Made by a program: the position numbers and the translations under genes. From assembly GCA_019637265.1 (NCBI GenBank), contig JAHBVY010000010.1, forward strand, positions 66,151 to 112,691: a DNA stretch of 46,541 nucleotides. Reading direction: 5' to 3'. Of this stretch, positions 1 to 8,613 are shown piece after piece; position 1 is the stretch's first letter; every line of letters begins with the position of its first letter. The stretch comes from Polyangiaceae bacterium (lineage in GTDB: Bacteria; Myxococcota_A; Polyangia; Polyangiales; Polyangiaceae). The notes below the pieces were generated by a model. It searched no databases. It saw only the letters and a program-made list of their open reading frames with translations, and was not told where the DNA came from.

Positions 1-620
1 GCCAGGTGACGGCGGTCGTGGCGGCGGACGGCGCCGCGCGGCTCACCATGAGCTACCGCACTCAGGGGGTGTCGGCGCCCTCTTGGCGGCGCCGGTATCA
101 GGCGGAGGCGACGCGCCGCGAGCGGGTGCAGCGCGACATCGGCCAGGAGTTCCCAGGGCTCGAGCTGTCTCCGGGTAAGGAGGGGATCTTGGTGGGGAAT
201 TTGGACGATCCGGAGCGCCCGGTGGAGCTGACGATCAAGGGGGAGGCGCCGCGCTTCGCGCGGGTGGAGTCCGGGAGGCTCAGCATGGCGGTGACCAGCA
301 ACTACCGGCTGACGCCGAGCTTCGCCTCTTTATCCACACGGAAACAAGACGTGAGCTTGCCGCCGATCGGCACCATGGAAGACACCTTCGTGGTGAAGCT
401 GCCAGCCGGCAAGCAGGTGCTGGCGGCGCCGGCGGCGCGGAGCGGCGCCTCGCCGTTCGGCAGCTACGAGGTGAAGGTGGAGCAGAGCCCAGGTCAGGTG
501 AAGGTGACGAGCAAGCTCCAGATCACGAAGGCGCGCGTCAGCCCGGCGGAGTACGCCGCGTGGAAGCGGTTCTGCATCGAGGCGGACAGCGCCCTCTCCC
601 AGCGGCTGGTGGTGGAGTGA
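1..620 (+). CDS. C-terminal part of a DUF3857/transglutaminase-like envelope protein (5' truncated by window)
   Basis: The reading frame is open from the window edge to the stop at 618-620, so this is the tail of a longer gene and the GTG at 6 is unlikely to be the true start. The visible 200 or so residues form a beta-rich region that resembles the tail of the next gene's product: a hydrophilic repeat region, then a segment with PPIGTMEDTFVVKLPAGK, and an ending with an aromatic-rich helix (EYAAWKRFCIEAD) matching EYAEFQRFARQLD in the neighbour. I infer a DUF3858-like C-terminal domain of a DUF3857/transglutaminase-like protein exported to the envelope. Its stop overlaps the ATG of the next gene (TGATG), so the two are probably one translationally coupled operon of tandem paralogs. 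The N-terminal domains cannot be seen. Confidence 0.6.
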   Translation, partial: QVTAVVAADGAARLTMSYRTQGVSAPSWRRRYQAEATRRERVQRDIGQEFPGLELSPGKEGILVGNLDDPERPVELTIKGEAPRFARVESGRLSMAVTSNYRLTPSFASLSTRKQDVSLPPIGTMEDTFVVKLPAGKQVLAAPAARSGASPFGSYEVKVEQSPGQVKVTSKLQITKARVSPAEYAAWKRFCIEADSALSQRLVVE

Positions 621-3600
621 TGGCGCGGCTGAGTGGCACGCAGCGCGGCGCGGCGCGCTCAAGGACTGCAGCGCGCGGCGCGGAGCGCGCGGGCAGCGCG
701 AGCCGCTCGGCGCGGCGCGGCGCCGCTCGCGGCAAGCTGTTCGGTGCCCTGACGGCCCTGATGCTCGGCGCCGTCACCCTCGCGCCGCTGGGGTGCGCTG
801 GCTCCGCGCCGGCGCGGAGCAGCCTGGACGAGCTGCGTGAGCAGGGCCCCACCACGCGCGATCCGGCCACCGCCGAGCGCTGGTATCAAGCCGAGCTGCT
901 CTCCGTGGATGGCGACGCGAAGCGCGCCGCCTCGGCGCGCGACGTGCTCGACAAACTAGGGGTGAAGAGCGCGCGCGCCCACGTGCTGCGCGGCATCGAC
1001 GACCTGCACCACGGCCGCACCCAGGGCGTGAGCGGCCACTTCTTCGCGGCGCTGGCCGCCGCGCGCGACTCGGAGGATCCTGAAGCTCAGCTGTTCGCCT
1101 GGTACGCGGCGCACGAGGGGATCGGCGCGCGGAGCCTCGCCGCGGGCGACTTGTGGGAGTCCCAGCGCGGGTTCGTCGAGGCCGCGCTGAAGGCCCCTGG
1201 CCACATCGGCTGGCGCGCGCGCGCGGAGCTGGTCGAGTGGGTGACCGACGTGGAGCTGGCGAGCGCCCAGCAGGGCGCCGTCTCGCGCTCGGTGGCGGAG
1301 TTTGGCTGCGTCCCTCAGTTGAGGCTGGCGGGGCCCTTCGGTCGCCGCGTCTCGGCGGACGCCGTGCGGAGCTTCGAGGCGGAGCAGCCGGGGCCGTGGC
1401 CCAGCCGCTTCAAGCCGGCGCCGGGCTCGGCCACGGTGCCGCGGATCTTGAAGACGGAGGCGCGCGGCTGCACCCGGCTGCTCGCAGAGCCGGCGCCACC
1501 AGGCGTTTTCTACGCGGAAACATTCCTCGAGCTCGAGGAGACGCGCGACTTGATCCTGGTCGCGCAAGGCGCCGTCGCGATGTGGGTGGACGACGCGCTG
1601 GTGCTCGACCGCGACCCGCGGCGCTGGGGGGAGTGGCCGCGCTTCGGGGTCGCGCTCCGACTCGCGGCGGGGCGCCATCGTGTGCTGGCGCGGCTGCCAG
1701 AGGCGCGCACCTCGCTCCGCGTGCTGACCTTGGACGGGCGCCCGGCGAAGGTCACCGGCTCGACCGACGCGGCGGCGCCTTACGCCATCACTCCGCCCAC
1801 GAAGCTCGCCGATCCGAACCCGCTGATGCGCTTCGTCGAGGCGGCCCGCGGCGACATCAAGGGGGAGGCGCCGGACGACCTGCTGCGCTTCGTGGCCGCT
1901 TCCCTCGCCCACGTGGAGAACCAAGACGACGTCGCCAGCGTGTTGATCCAGCCGCTGGTGAAGCAGCCGACGCGCGCCACCGGGGTCGCGCTGACCACGG
2001 CCGCGATGTTCGCCAGCGGGGACGCCATCTACGGCGGATCGCAGGGCGACGACCTGGTGCGGAGCCTCCACCAAGCAGCGGCCAAGCGCGATCCGTCGCT
2101 CTGGTCGCCGCGCGTGTCGCTCACGCTGCGAGAGGGCGCCAAGGGGCTCACGGAGTCGGTGAAGCCGCTCCAGGCGCTGGCGGAGGAGTTCCCCGACGTG
2201 CCGAGCATCTCGAGCGCCCTCGCCAGCGTGTACGGTGAGCTCGGCTGGGAGGCAGAGCGACTCGCCGTCATCGATCGGCTGGGTGAGCGTTTCCCCAGGG
2301 ATCCTGACGTGCTGACGGAGGTGCTCGCGTCTTACCAAGATCGCGGTGACTTCAAGAAGTCAGATGAGCTGATGAAGCGCATCCTGGAGCTCGATCCTGA
2401 CAGCGAGGTGCGCCTGGACGATGCGCTCGCGCGGCAGGACTACGCCGCGGCGAAGAGGGAGCTCGAGCGCCTGAGCGCGCGCCGTCCGGAACGGCAAGAC
2501 TTGCTCGATCGGCTGGAGGGCCTGCTGGTGCGCGCGGGTCAGGGTGGCGACGAGCTCCGCCGACTCGAGAAGGCGCTCGAGCGAGAGCCCCGCGACGTGG
2601 TGAAGCGGCTCGCGCTGGCGGACGCGCGCTTCGCGACGGGGGAGCACGGGGCGCTGCGCGAGGCGCTGGTGGCGGCGGTGACGGCCGGGGCCGATCCGGC
2701 GGCGCTCAGCGAGGCCATCGACTTGGTGGAGGGGGTGACGGAGCTCGAGCCTTACCGCGTGAAGACGGAGGACGTCATCGCGGCTTACGAGGCGAGCGGT
2801 GAGCACATGGAGGGCACCGCCGCGCGGGTGCTGGACTACTCGGCGGTGGTGGTGCGCTCCGATGGCTCGAGCCGCATGCTCACCCACGACATCATCCGGC
2901 TCCAGAGCGGGGAGGCGATCGGGCGCTTGGCGGAGCAAGAGCCGCCGGCCGGCATGGTGCTCAAGATGCGGGTGATCAAGCGAGATGGCACCAAGCTGGA
3001 GCCCGAGTTCGTGAGCGGTAAGCCGACGGTGACCATGCCGCACTTGGAGGTGGGGGACTACATCGAGCGAGAGTACATCCTCTCTCAGCCGGGGGATGCC
3101 CAGCAGGGGCGCGTGTACTACGGTCCGCGCTGGTTTTTCCGAGAGGAAAACATCGCCTTCTTCCGCAGCCAGTTCGTGCTGGTGACCCCGCGCGGTAAGC
3201 CGCTGGTGATCGAGGCGCGCGGCGACGTGCCAGAGCCCAAGCTCACGCAGGACGGCGCGCGTGAGGTCCGCGACTGGCTGGTGACGAAGAACCCGGCGGC
3301 GCCGGTGGAGCCGCTGAGCGCGCCGGTCACGGAGTTCTTGCCGAGCGTCCACGTGGGCTGGGGGGTCACGCTGGAGGATAGGCTGAGGCACTTGAACGAC
3401 GGCGCCCTCGACCTCTCACCCATGGACCCGCGGGTGCGCGCCATCGCGCGGAAGATCGCGGAGCCCGAGCGGCGCCCGAGCGCCCAAGTCAAGAAGCTTT
3501 ACCATTGGGTGATCGCCAACATCGAAGAAGGCGAGGAGACGGACGGTCGCCGCGTGATCGTCGGCAAGCAGGGTAACCGTTGGAAGGCCTTCATCACGCT

Positions 3601-4489
3601 GTGCCGCGCGCTGAACATCGACGCGCGCTACGTGGTCGCCAAGAGCCGGCTCTCGACGCCCGCGGTGGGGACGCTCAGTGAGGCCGCGGAGTACAACAAA
3701 GCGGTCTTGCGGGTGAAGACCGAGCAGGGCGACACCTGGCTCACCCTGGGCACCAAGTTCCTGCCCTTCGGCTACGTCCCTGACGACATCCGCGGCATGC
3801 CGGCTTACCAGCTGGGCGGCGCGCGCGCGGTCGCGGTCACGGTACCCAAGGAGGGCGGGCTCGATCTGATCGAGCACCTGGGCGAGGTGCGCCTTCAGAA
3901 GAACGGCTCCGCGGAGATCGAGCTCACCCAGCGCTACCACGGCAAGTACGCCGCGGGGCTACGCAGCGCGCTGGCCCAGCTGCCGGAGTCTCAGCTGAAG
4001 GACGTGATCGAGTCGAAGCTGCTAGGCGCCGAGCTGCGCGGCGCGCGCCTGGTGCGCTTCGAGATCGAGCGCCGCGACGACGTGGACGCGCCGCTCACGC
4101 TGAAGCTCACCGCGGACATGAGCGTGTTCGCGCAGCTCTCGGCGGGGGCACTCGTCATTGATCCGCCCTTTTCACCGCGCGTGGCCCAGCTGGCCACGCT
4201 GCCCAGCCGCCAGACGCCGCTCTTCCTCTCGGACGCGACGCACATCAAGAGCGAGCTCAAGATCGTGCTGCCGGAGGGCCTGCGGGTGGACGGCGCGCTG
4301 CCGGCCTATCAGGGCAGCTTCCAGCAACACTCGGGGCGAGTGAGCGACCGGGTGGAAGGTCAGGTGCTCACCCTATCACGGGAGATTTACCTCGGCTCCG
4401 GGCGGGTGCAGCCAGGCGCCTACGCCGAGTTCCAGCGCTTCGCGCGGCAGCTGGACGACGCGCTGAACGGCGCCATCCGCGTGCGGTGA
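620..4489 (+). CDS. Large lipoprotein with TPR-like repeats, DUF3857 and inactive transglutaminase-like domain
   Basis: A protein of 1289 residues if it starts at the ATG at 620, which overlaps the upstream stop. An arginine-rich n-region is followed by a hydrophobic stretch and the lipobox-like LAPLGC (Cys near 59), suggesting a lipoprotein. Residues of about 60-700 are helical and TPR-like (for example the stretch with LGERFPRDPDVLTEVLASYQ), with a beta-rich insertion near 230-400. DUF3857 follows at about 735-900, with the typical DIIRLQSGEAI and VMKGDYIE-type pattern (here LEVGDYIEREYI). A transglutaminase-like fold lies at about 950-1035 (LYHWVIANIEEGEE and later LCRALNIDARYVV). Where active members have a Gly-Asp-Cys motif, this one reads GNRWKAFITL, so the nucleophile appears to be Arg and the domain is probably non-catalytic. 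The last 200 residues resemble the tail of the preceding gene. The substrate and role are unknown; an envelope scaffold or peptidoglycan-related role is a guess. Confidence 0.8.
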   Translation: MARLSGTQRGAARSRTAARGAERAGSASRSARRGAARGKLFGALTALMLGAVTLAPLGCAGSAPARSSLDELREQGPTTRDPATAERWYQAELLSVDGDAKRAASARDVLDKLGVKSARAHVLRGIDDLHHGRTQGVSGHFFAALAAARDSEDPEAQLFAWYAAHEGIGARSLAAGDLWESQRGFVEAALKAPGHIGWRARAELVEWVTDVELASAQQGAVSRSVAEFGCVPQLRLAGPFGRRVSADAVRSFEAEQPGPWPSRFKPAPGSATVPRILKTEARGCTRLLAEPAPPGVFYAETFLELEETRDLILVAQGAVAMWVDDALVLDRDPRRWGEWPRFGVALRLAAGRHRVLARLPEARTSLRVLTLDGRPAKVTGSTDAAAPYAITPPTKLADPNPLMRFVEAARGDIKGEAPDDLLRFVAASLAHVENQDDVASVLIQPLVKQPTRATGVALTTAAMFASGDAIYGGSQGDDLVRSLHQAAAKRDPSLWSPRVSLTLREGAKGLTESVKPLQALAEEFPDVPSISSALASVYGELGWEAERLAVIDRLGERFPRDPDVLTEVLASYQDRGDFKKSDELMKRILELDPDSEVRLDDALARQDYAAAKRELERLSARRPERQDLLDRLEGLLVRAGQGGDELRRLEKALEREPRDVVKRLALADARFATGEHGALREALVAAVTAGADPAALSEAIDLVEGVTELEPYRVKTEDVIAAYEASGEHMEGTAARVLDYSAVVVRSDGSSRMLTHDIIRLQSGEAIGRLAEQEPPAGMVLKMRVIKRDGTKLEPEFVSGKPTVTMPHLEVGDYIEREYILSQPGDAQQGRVYYGPRWFFREENIAFFRSQFVLVTPRGKPLVIEARGDVPEPKLTQDGAREVRDWLVTKNPAAPVEPLSAPVTEFLPSVHVGWGVTLEDRLRHLNDGALDLSPMDPRVRAIARKIAEPERRPSAQVKKLYHWVIANIEEGEETDGRRVIVGKQGNRWKAFITLCRALNIDARYVVAKSRLSTPAVGTLSEAAEYNKAVLRVKTEQGDTWLTLGTKFLPFGYVPDDIRGMPAYQLGGARAVAVTVPKEGGLDLIEHLGEVRLQKNGSAEIELTQRYHGKYAAGLRSALAQLPESQLKDVIESKLLGAELRGARLVRFEIERRDDVDAPLTLKLTADMSVFAQLSAGALVIDPPFSPRVAQLATLPSRQTPLFLSDATHIKSELKIVLPEGLRVDGALPAYQGSFQQHSGRVSDRVEGQVLTLSREIYLGSGRVQPGAYAEFQRFARQLDDALNGAIRVR

Positions 4490-4497
4490 CGGGGCGC

Positions 4498-4537
4498 TAC
4501 ACAGCGTGGCTGACCGTTACACAGCGCAGCTGAACGG
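4498..4537. repeat. Two tandem 20-bp units downstream of the DUF3857 gene
   Basis: Two adjacent 20-bp units (TACACAGCGTGGCTGACCGT and TACACAGCGCAGCTGAACGG) agree at 16 of 20 positions. They lie between two convergent genes, just before a copy of the dispersed GGTTGGACGGCACCGC repeat. No function is evident. Confidence 0.5.
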
Positions 4538-4574
4538 CGCAGCCTTCGCGAACGGACAGGCGTTCGGTTCAGGG

Positions 4575-4600
4575 TTTTGGGGGTTAGACGGCACCGCACC
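4575..4600 (+). repeat. Dispersed intergenic repeat R1, copy a
   Basis: A T-run plus GGGGGTTAGACGGCACCGC, the TTAGACGG variant of the R1 family. It sits between convergent genes and faces copy b across the TPR gene as an inverted pair carrying the same variant base. Confidence 0.7.
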
Positions 4601-4632
4601 GAGTCGCCACAGCGAGCACGGCTGACTCGAGC

Positions 4633-5214
4633 CTACTTGGTCGCCTCGGCGAGGCGCTTGGCGATGCGCTCCTTCACCTCGCCGTACTCCTTCACCATCT
4701 GCTTCCAGGTCTCGATGCGCTTCTTGCGCTCCGCGGCGGTCGCGGGGAAACCCTTGGCCTCTGGCTTGGCCGCCGCCTCCTCGTACTCCGTCCACTTCGC
4801 GATGGCGCCGTCGTAGTCCTTGCGGCGCTCCTTCACGTCCGCTTGCACGAACACGATCTTGGCGCGTAGCGGCGGGTTGTTCCCGGAGAAGCGGAGCGCG
4901 TTCTGGAGCGTGGCGTCCGCCTCGTCCAAGTCGCCCTTGGCGATGAGCGCCTCTGCCAGCCGGTAGTGGCCGAGCGAGTTCTGCGGCTCATTGGCGATGG
5001 CGTCGCGGTACTCCGTGATCGCCTTGTCGAAGTCGCGCGCGATGAAGCCGCGGTCACCACGGTTCACCGCCTCCCAGAACGGGCTGATCCCTTGGACGCC
5101 CTTCGGGTCACGCTTCACCACGTCCTTCGCCATCGCCACCCCGGGGGTCACGAGGGCGCACTGCAGCGCGAGCGCCGCCACCCACACCATTCGGTTCGAA
5201 CTGAGCTTCCGCAT
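4633..5214 (-). CDS. Secreted or periplasmic TPR protein
   Basis: A protein of 193 residues from the ATG at 5214; a GTG two codons upstream is also possible. The N-terminus is a clear Sec signal peptide: positive n-region (MRKLSSNR), hydrophobic core (VWVAALALQCALV) and an Ala-Met-Ala cleavage site just before KDVV. The mature part carries two or three TPR-like helical pairs, for example DFDKAITEYRDAIANEPQN followed by SLGHYRLAEALIAKGDLDEA, a pattern typical of TPR units. The C-terminus is Lys/Glu-rich and probably coiled. It is likely a periplasmic protein-interaction module; nothing nearby identifies its partner. The gene is bracketed by two inverted R1 copies with the same sequence variant, which could mean that it moved or was duplicated together with them. 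Confidence 0.8.
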   Translation of the reverse strand: MRKLSSNRMVWVAALALQCALVTPGVAMAKDVVKRDPKGVQGISPFWEAVNRGDRGFIARDFDKAITEYRDAIANEPQNSLGHYRLAEALIAKGDLDEADATLQNALRFSGNNPPLRAKIVFVQADVKERRKDYDGAIAKWTEYEEAAAKPEAKGFPATAAERKKRIETWKQMVKEYGEVKERIAKRLAEATK

Positions 5215-5292
5215 CGCCACCGGAGCCTACCACAGCCACCAGCCCACTTCGGAGTGCTGCGTGGGCTCACTGCTCAACCGAACAGTGGGGTG

Positions 5293-5320
5293 CAGCGCGG
5301 TGCCGTCTAACCCCCAAAAC
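5293..5320 (-). repeat. Dispersed intergenic repeat R1, copy b
   Basis: Read on the minus strand this is GTTTTGGGGGTTAGACGG followed by CACCGCGCTG, the same TTAGACGG variant as copy a in opposite orientation. It lies upstream of the TPR gene, in the divergent gap shared with the SctQ-like gene. Confidence 0.75.
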
Positions 5321-5435
5321 AAGCCGCGACTGCGAGGTCCCTCGCGACGTTCCAGGAGCGGCCCTGGGGAACGACGGTCAGCCCCCTCGAATCGCGGATG
5401 GAAGCCTGTGAAGCGCTCCTGAAGCGAGGGGCGGG

Positions 5436-5459
5436 TGGGGTTGGACGGCACCGCGCCTC
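5436..5459 (+). repeat. Dispersed intergenic repeat R1, copy c
   Basis: TGGGGTTGGACGGCACCGCG followed by CCTC, a consensus-type copy in the same gap as copy b and about 40 bp before the SctQ-like start. Confidence 0.7.
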
Positions 5460-5496
5460 GATTCACCGGGCTCGGCCGAAGTGATAAGCAAGGCGC

Positions 5497-6597
5497 GTGA
5501 CGCGGGCGGTGCGGGCGTACCCATGGCAGGCGCTGGAGAGCCTCGTGCGGGAGGAGGTGCGCCTGGGGCGCGGCGTGCGTCAGGCGTTGGCGCGCGCCGT
5601 CGATGTCCCGAGATGGACCCGTGAGCTGTCCACCTTGCTCCAGCTGGACGCGGACCTGGTGGTGCACAGCGCTCAGCTCAGCCAGCCGCCGCGTCAGGCG
5701 GTGATGCTCTATTTCCGCGTGGATCCGAGCGGCCTGCGGCTCGGCCTCGGCGCTGGCCCACAGCTCGCCGATCTGCTGTTCACGCGGATGCTCGACCGGC
5801 CACCGCGCATCGCGCGGGCGGACGCCACCGTGGACGCGGTGCTGCACGGCGCCTTGGCGGCGCTGGTGACGGAGCTCGCGCGGCGCACGGGGGAGGACGC
5901 CGTGCTCACCGCGATCGAGCCCTGGCGCGCGGCGGAGGTGCTGCTCACCGAGGCCACCCTGATCCTTGGTGGTCAGCCTTACGCCGTATACGGCTGGGCC
6001 GACCCGCGCGGCGTGCAAGTGACGCCGCCTTCGCCGCGCAGCTTGATGGAGCTCGGCGCGCTGCCGCTCGCCTTGCCGCTCGTGGTGGGGCAGAGCCCCT
6101 GTCATCGGCGGCTGCTGGCGGAGCTCCGCGTGGGCGACGCTTGGATCCCTGGGGAGCCGCTGTGGCTCGACGCGGAGCGCAGCGGGCGCGTGGCGCTGGT
6201 GGCGCCGGGGGGCGAACGCGCGGTGCAGGCGTCGGTGACCCGTGGGCAGGCGCGGATCACGGAGCTCACCACTGCGCTGCCCTGGAGCCTCGACGGCGCG
6301 CACTCTGACGAGGCCGCGAGCGACACTTCGGGCTATGGTGCGCCGGAGGAGCTGCTCATGACCGACACACACCCCGTTATGGATGCCCCCATCCTCATCC
6401 GCGTCGAGCTCGGCAGCGTCACGCTGAGCGCTGCTGAATGGGCTCGGCTCACGGTGGGCGACGTGCTCGAGACGGACGTGAGCCTCAGCGCGCCCGTGGT
6501 GCTCCGCGCGGCGGGCCGCGCGTTGGCGCGAGGTGAGCTGGTGGAGGTGGAGGGGCACATCGGCGTGCGCATCACCCAGCTGGAGGCGGCGCAGTGA
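5497..6597 (+). CDS. SctQ/FliN-like protein with C-terminal SPOA domain (type III secretion C-ring family)
   Basis: A protein of 366 residues from GTG 5497. The last 75 residues are a recognisable SPOA (FliN/SctQ) domain: IRVELGSVTLSAAEW, then VGDVLETDVSLSAPVVL, AAGRALARGELVEVEG and IGVRITQL. This reproduces the ordered beta-strand pattern of FliN and of SctQ/YscQ C-rings. The first 280 or so residues are diverged, as is usual for SctQ N-termini. The length is in the SctQ range and much longer than FliN. Family knowledge says SctQ forms the cytoplasmic sorting platform of type III injectisomes, or the flagellar switch. No other secretion or flagellar gene is visible in this window, so it is either a detached part of a T3SS encoded elsewhere or a repurposed protein. 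Its stop overlaps a GTG that could extend the next gene. Confidence 0.75.
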   Translation: MTRAVRAYPWQALESLVREEVRLGRGVRQALARAVDVPRWTRELSTLLQLDADLVVHSAQLSQPPRQAVMLYFRVDPSGLRLGLGAGPQLADLLFTRMLDRPPRIARADATVDAVLHGALAALVTELARRTGEDAVLTAIEPWRAAEVLLTEATLILGGQPYAVYGWADPRGVQVTPPSPRSLMELGALPLALPLVVGQSPCHRRLLAELRVGDAWIPGEPLWLDAERSGRVALVAPGGERAVQASVTRGQARITELTTALPWSLDGAHSDEAASDTSGYGAPEELLMTDTHPVMDAPILIRVELGSVTLSAAEWARLTVGDVLETDVSLSAPVVLRAAGRALARGELVEVEGHIGVRITQLEAAQ

Positions 6598-6725
6598 GCG
6601 GCGCTCACCGAGGTGGTGGCGACGATCAGGCCGTACGACCATCAGGGCGTCTGACTCGTGGCGGCGAGCGCGCTGTAAAGAGCGGCGCGCGAATCCAGCA
6701 ACCATCAGTGGGCCTGACCAAACGG

Positions 6726-7409
6726 ATGGGCGCGCGTGGCGCTTCGCTCGCGCTCAGCGTGGCCATGGGGTGGCTCAGCGTGGGCTGTGATGAGAAGCAG
6801 GCCGCGCCGCCCAGTGAGCCCTCGGCGGCCTCCGCTGTGCCCAGCGCGCCCCCACCGCCGCCGCTGCCTTGGTTCGTGGGCACCTGGTCGGGCGAGTACG
6901 AGGCGAAGCATTTCTTGATCGAGATGGAGGCCAAGGATGGCGCCGTCCTCCACTGGAAGCGCGACGACGGCGGCACCTACTCTGGCAAGGGCGAGCTCGA
7001 GCTGAGCATCGACGAAGAGGGCGTGGTGTTCGGGGTGCTGACGGGGCCGCTCGGCGAGTTCACGGCCACCGGCACCTTGGAGGAGGAGCTGCTCAGCGTG
7101 CAGCTCATGCCGCGGCCGGGGACGCAGGTCACCAGCGCGCTCTTGATGGGCAAGCGCGAAGGCGAGGGCTTCAAGGGCACGTTGCGCGCGTCCACGGGGG
7201 ACAGCCTCACCGTGCGCCAAGCCGAGGTGAGCCTCAGCAAGCTGGGCAGCGAGCTGAAGCACCAGCCGGGCCAGGTCGAGGAGGCTGCGCCCACACCGGA
7301 CGCGGGCGCCGGGGAAGCCGGCGCGGCGCCATCGGGCGCCGAGGCTGGCGCGGCGCCAGCTCCGAGCGCGGCGCCACCAGCTGGCTCAGGCGCCTCCCCC
7401 ACCCCTTGA
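6726..7409 (+). CDS. Putative lipoprotein of unknown function
   Basis: I chose the ATG at 6726 (227 residues) because it places the lipoprotein signal peptide at the N-terminus: a short positive start, a hydrophobic core (ASLALSVAMGWL) and the lipobox LSVGC with Cys 21. The open frame extends upstream to a GTG at 6594 that overlaps the sctQ stop, but that would bury the signal peptide. After an Ala/Pro/Ser linker the core has a beta-rich look (FVGTWSGEYEAKHFLIEM, LTGPLGEFTATGTLEEE), reminiscent of small lipocalin-like or immunoglobulin-like lipoproteins. The last 60 residues are a low-complexity Ala/Gly/Pro tail. It is probably co-transcribed with the SctQ-like gene. I recognise no family. 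Confidence 0.75.
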   Translation: MGARGASLALSVAMGWLSVGCDEKQAAPPSEPSAASAVPSAPPPPPLPWFVGTWSGEYEAKHFLIEMEAKDGAVLHWKRDDGGTYSGKGELELSIDEEGVVFGVLTGPLGEFTATGTLEEELLSVQLMPRPGTQVTSALLMGKREGEGFKGTLRASTGDSLTVRQAEVSLSKLGSELKHQPGQVEEAAPTPDAGAGEAGAAPSGAEAGAAPAPSAAPPAGSGASPTP

Positions 7410-7416
7410 GATCGCC

Positions 7417-8601
7417 GTGGGCTCGCTAGTCATCGACCTCTCGGTGCTCCGCACCGAGGCGCGCGTCAGGGGCATCGGGCGCTACGTGGCGTCCTTGGGG
7501 CGCGCGCTCAGCGCGGAGGTCGCGCGGCACCCGGGGTACGAGCTGCTCGGGCTGAGCGAGCTGGGTTGGTTAGGTAACATGACGGTAGCCCACGACGTGG
7601 ACGCCGAAGTGGAGCGCCTCATGAAGGCGCCCATCCTAGGGCACACCGCCTGGGCCTACCGGGTGCGCCTGCGCGGCGCGCACGCCGTGCATCGCCTGGA
7701 TCCGCTACTTTACCACCAAGGTCACCCCGACGCGACGCCGCTCGGCGACCTCCGCTGCCCGCGTTTGATCACGGCGCACGACCTCATCCCACTGAACTAC
7801 CCCGAGCACTACCTCGGGTGGCGCGACGGTTGGGCCCCGGGACGGCTCCGCTTGGATCGCCGCCGCTACCACACGGCGGACCACATCATCGCCATCAGCG
7901 AGGCCACCGCCGCTGACTTGGTTCGCCTATTGGGAATTTCCTCGAGGAAAATATCGGTGGTGCCGAACGGCGTGGAGCTGAGTCGCTTCAGCCCGGAGCC
8001 TGCGCCAGGCGACGCCGAGGCGCTCGCGCGCCATGGGCTGACGGGGCGCGCTTACCTGCTCTACATAGGCGCGGGGGACTGGCGGAAGAACTACGACGGC
8101 ATGCTGCGCGCGCTGAAGATCGCGCGGGAGCGCGCGCCGGGGCTCGACTTGACGCTGGCGTGGGCCGCGCGGCTCGATGAGGCCACGCAGAGCCGCGCCG
8201 CGCGCCAGGCTGAGGACGCGGGGGTGGGCGGCGCGGTGCGCTTGCTCGGCTACGTCAGCGACGCTGACCTCAGCGCGCTGCTCCGTAGCGCGCGGGCCCA
8301 GCTGTTCGTGTCGCGCGCGGAGGGCTTCGGTTACCCGGTGGTGGAGGCGATGGCCACCGGTTGCCCGGTGATCACCAGCGATGGCTCGAGCCTGAAGGAG
8401 ATCGCCGAAGGAGCGGCGCTCCTGGCGGATCCAGAGCGACCCGCGGCGATCGCGGAGGCCATCGTCAGCTTGGCGAACAGTGACGCGGAGCGCGCGCGGC
8501 TCCGGGCGCTGGGCCTCCAGCGGGCGCAGGAGTACACCGTGGAGCGCATGGCCGAGCGCACCTTCGAGGTGTACACCGAGGTGATCGCGCGAGGAACGTG
8601 A
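7417..8601 (+). CDS. Family GT4 glycosyltransferase
   Basis: A protein of 394 residues from GTG 7417, eight bases after the preceding stop. It shows the GT-B layout of family GT4: an N-terminal Gly-rich acceptor region (RGIGRYVASLGRAL), a central ITAHDLIPLNYPEHY, the linker IAISEATAADLV and VVPNGVELSRF, then the donor-binding domain with YIGAGDWRKNYDGMLRAL. The diagnostic EGFGYPVVEAMATGCPVITS carries the two glutamates of the E-x7-E motif that contact the nucleotide sugar. It should transfer a sugar from a nucleotide donor to a cell-envelope glycan; the sugar cannot be told. It is not next to the main polysaccharide locus at 17-25 kb. Confidence 0.88.
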   Translation: MGSLVIDLSVLRTEARVRGIGRYVASLGRALSAEVARHPGYELLGLSELGWLGNMTVAHDVDAEVERLMKAPILGHTAWAYRVRLRGAHAVHRLDPLLYHQGHPDATPLGDLRCPRLITAHDLIPLNYPEHYLGWRDGWAPGRLRLDRRRYHTADHIIAISEATAADLVRLLGISSRKISVVPNGVELSRFSPEPAPGDAEALARHGLTGRAYLLYIGAGDWRKNYDGMLRALKIARERAPGLDLTLAWAARLDEATQSRAARQAEDAGVGGAVRLLGYVSDADLSALLRSARAQLFVSRAEGFGYPVVEAMATGCPVITSDGSSLKEIAEGAALLADPERPAAIAEAIVSLANSDAERARLRALGLQRAQEYTVERMAERTFEVYTEVIARGT

Positions 8602-8613
8602 GGATGAGTCAGT

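Noticed and set aside
956..2338. 460-residue minus-strand open frame inside the DUF3857 gene
   Set aside because: His/Arg/Gln-rich composition typical of an antisense frame; no motif.
5227..6705. 492-residue minus-strand open frame opposite the SctQ-like gene
   Set aside because: Its product is His/Arg-rich and low in recognisable motifs, as expected for an antisense frame in GC-rich DNA, and the plus-strand gene has a clear SPOA domain.
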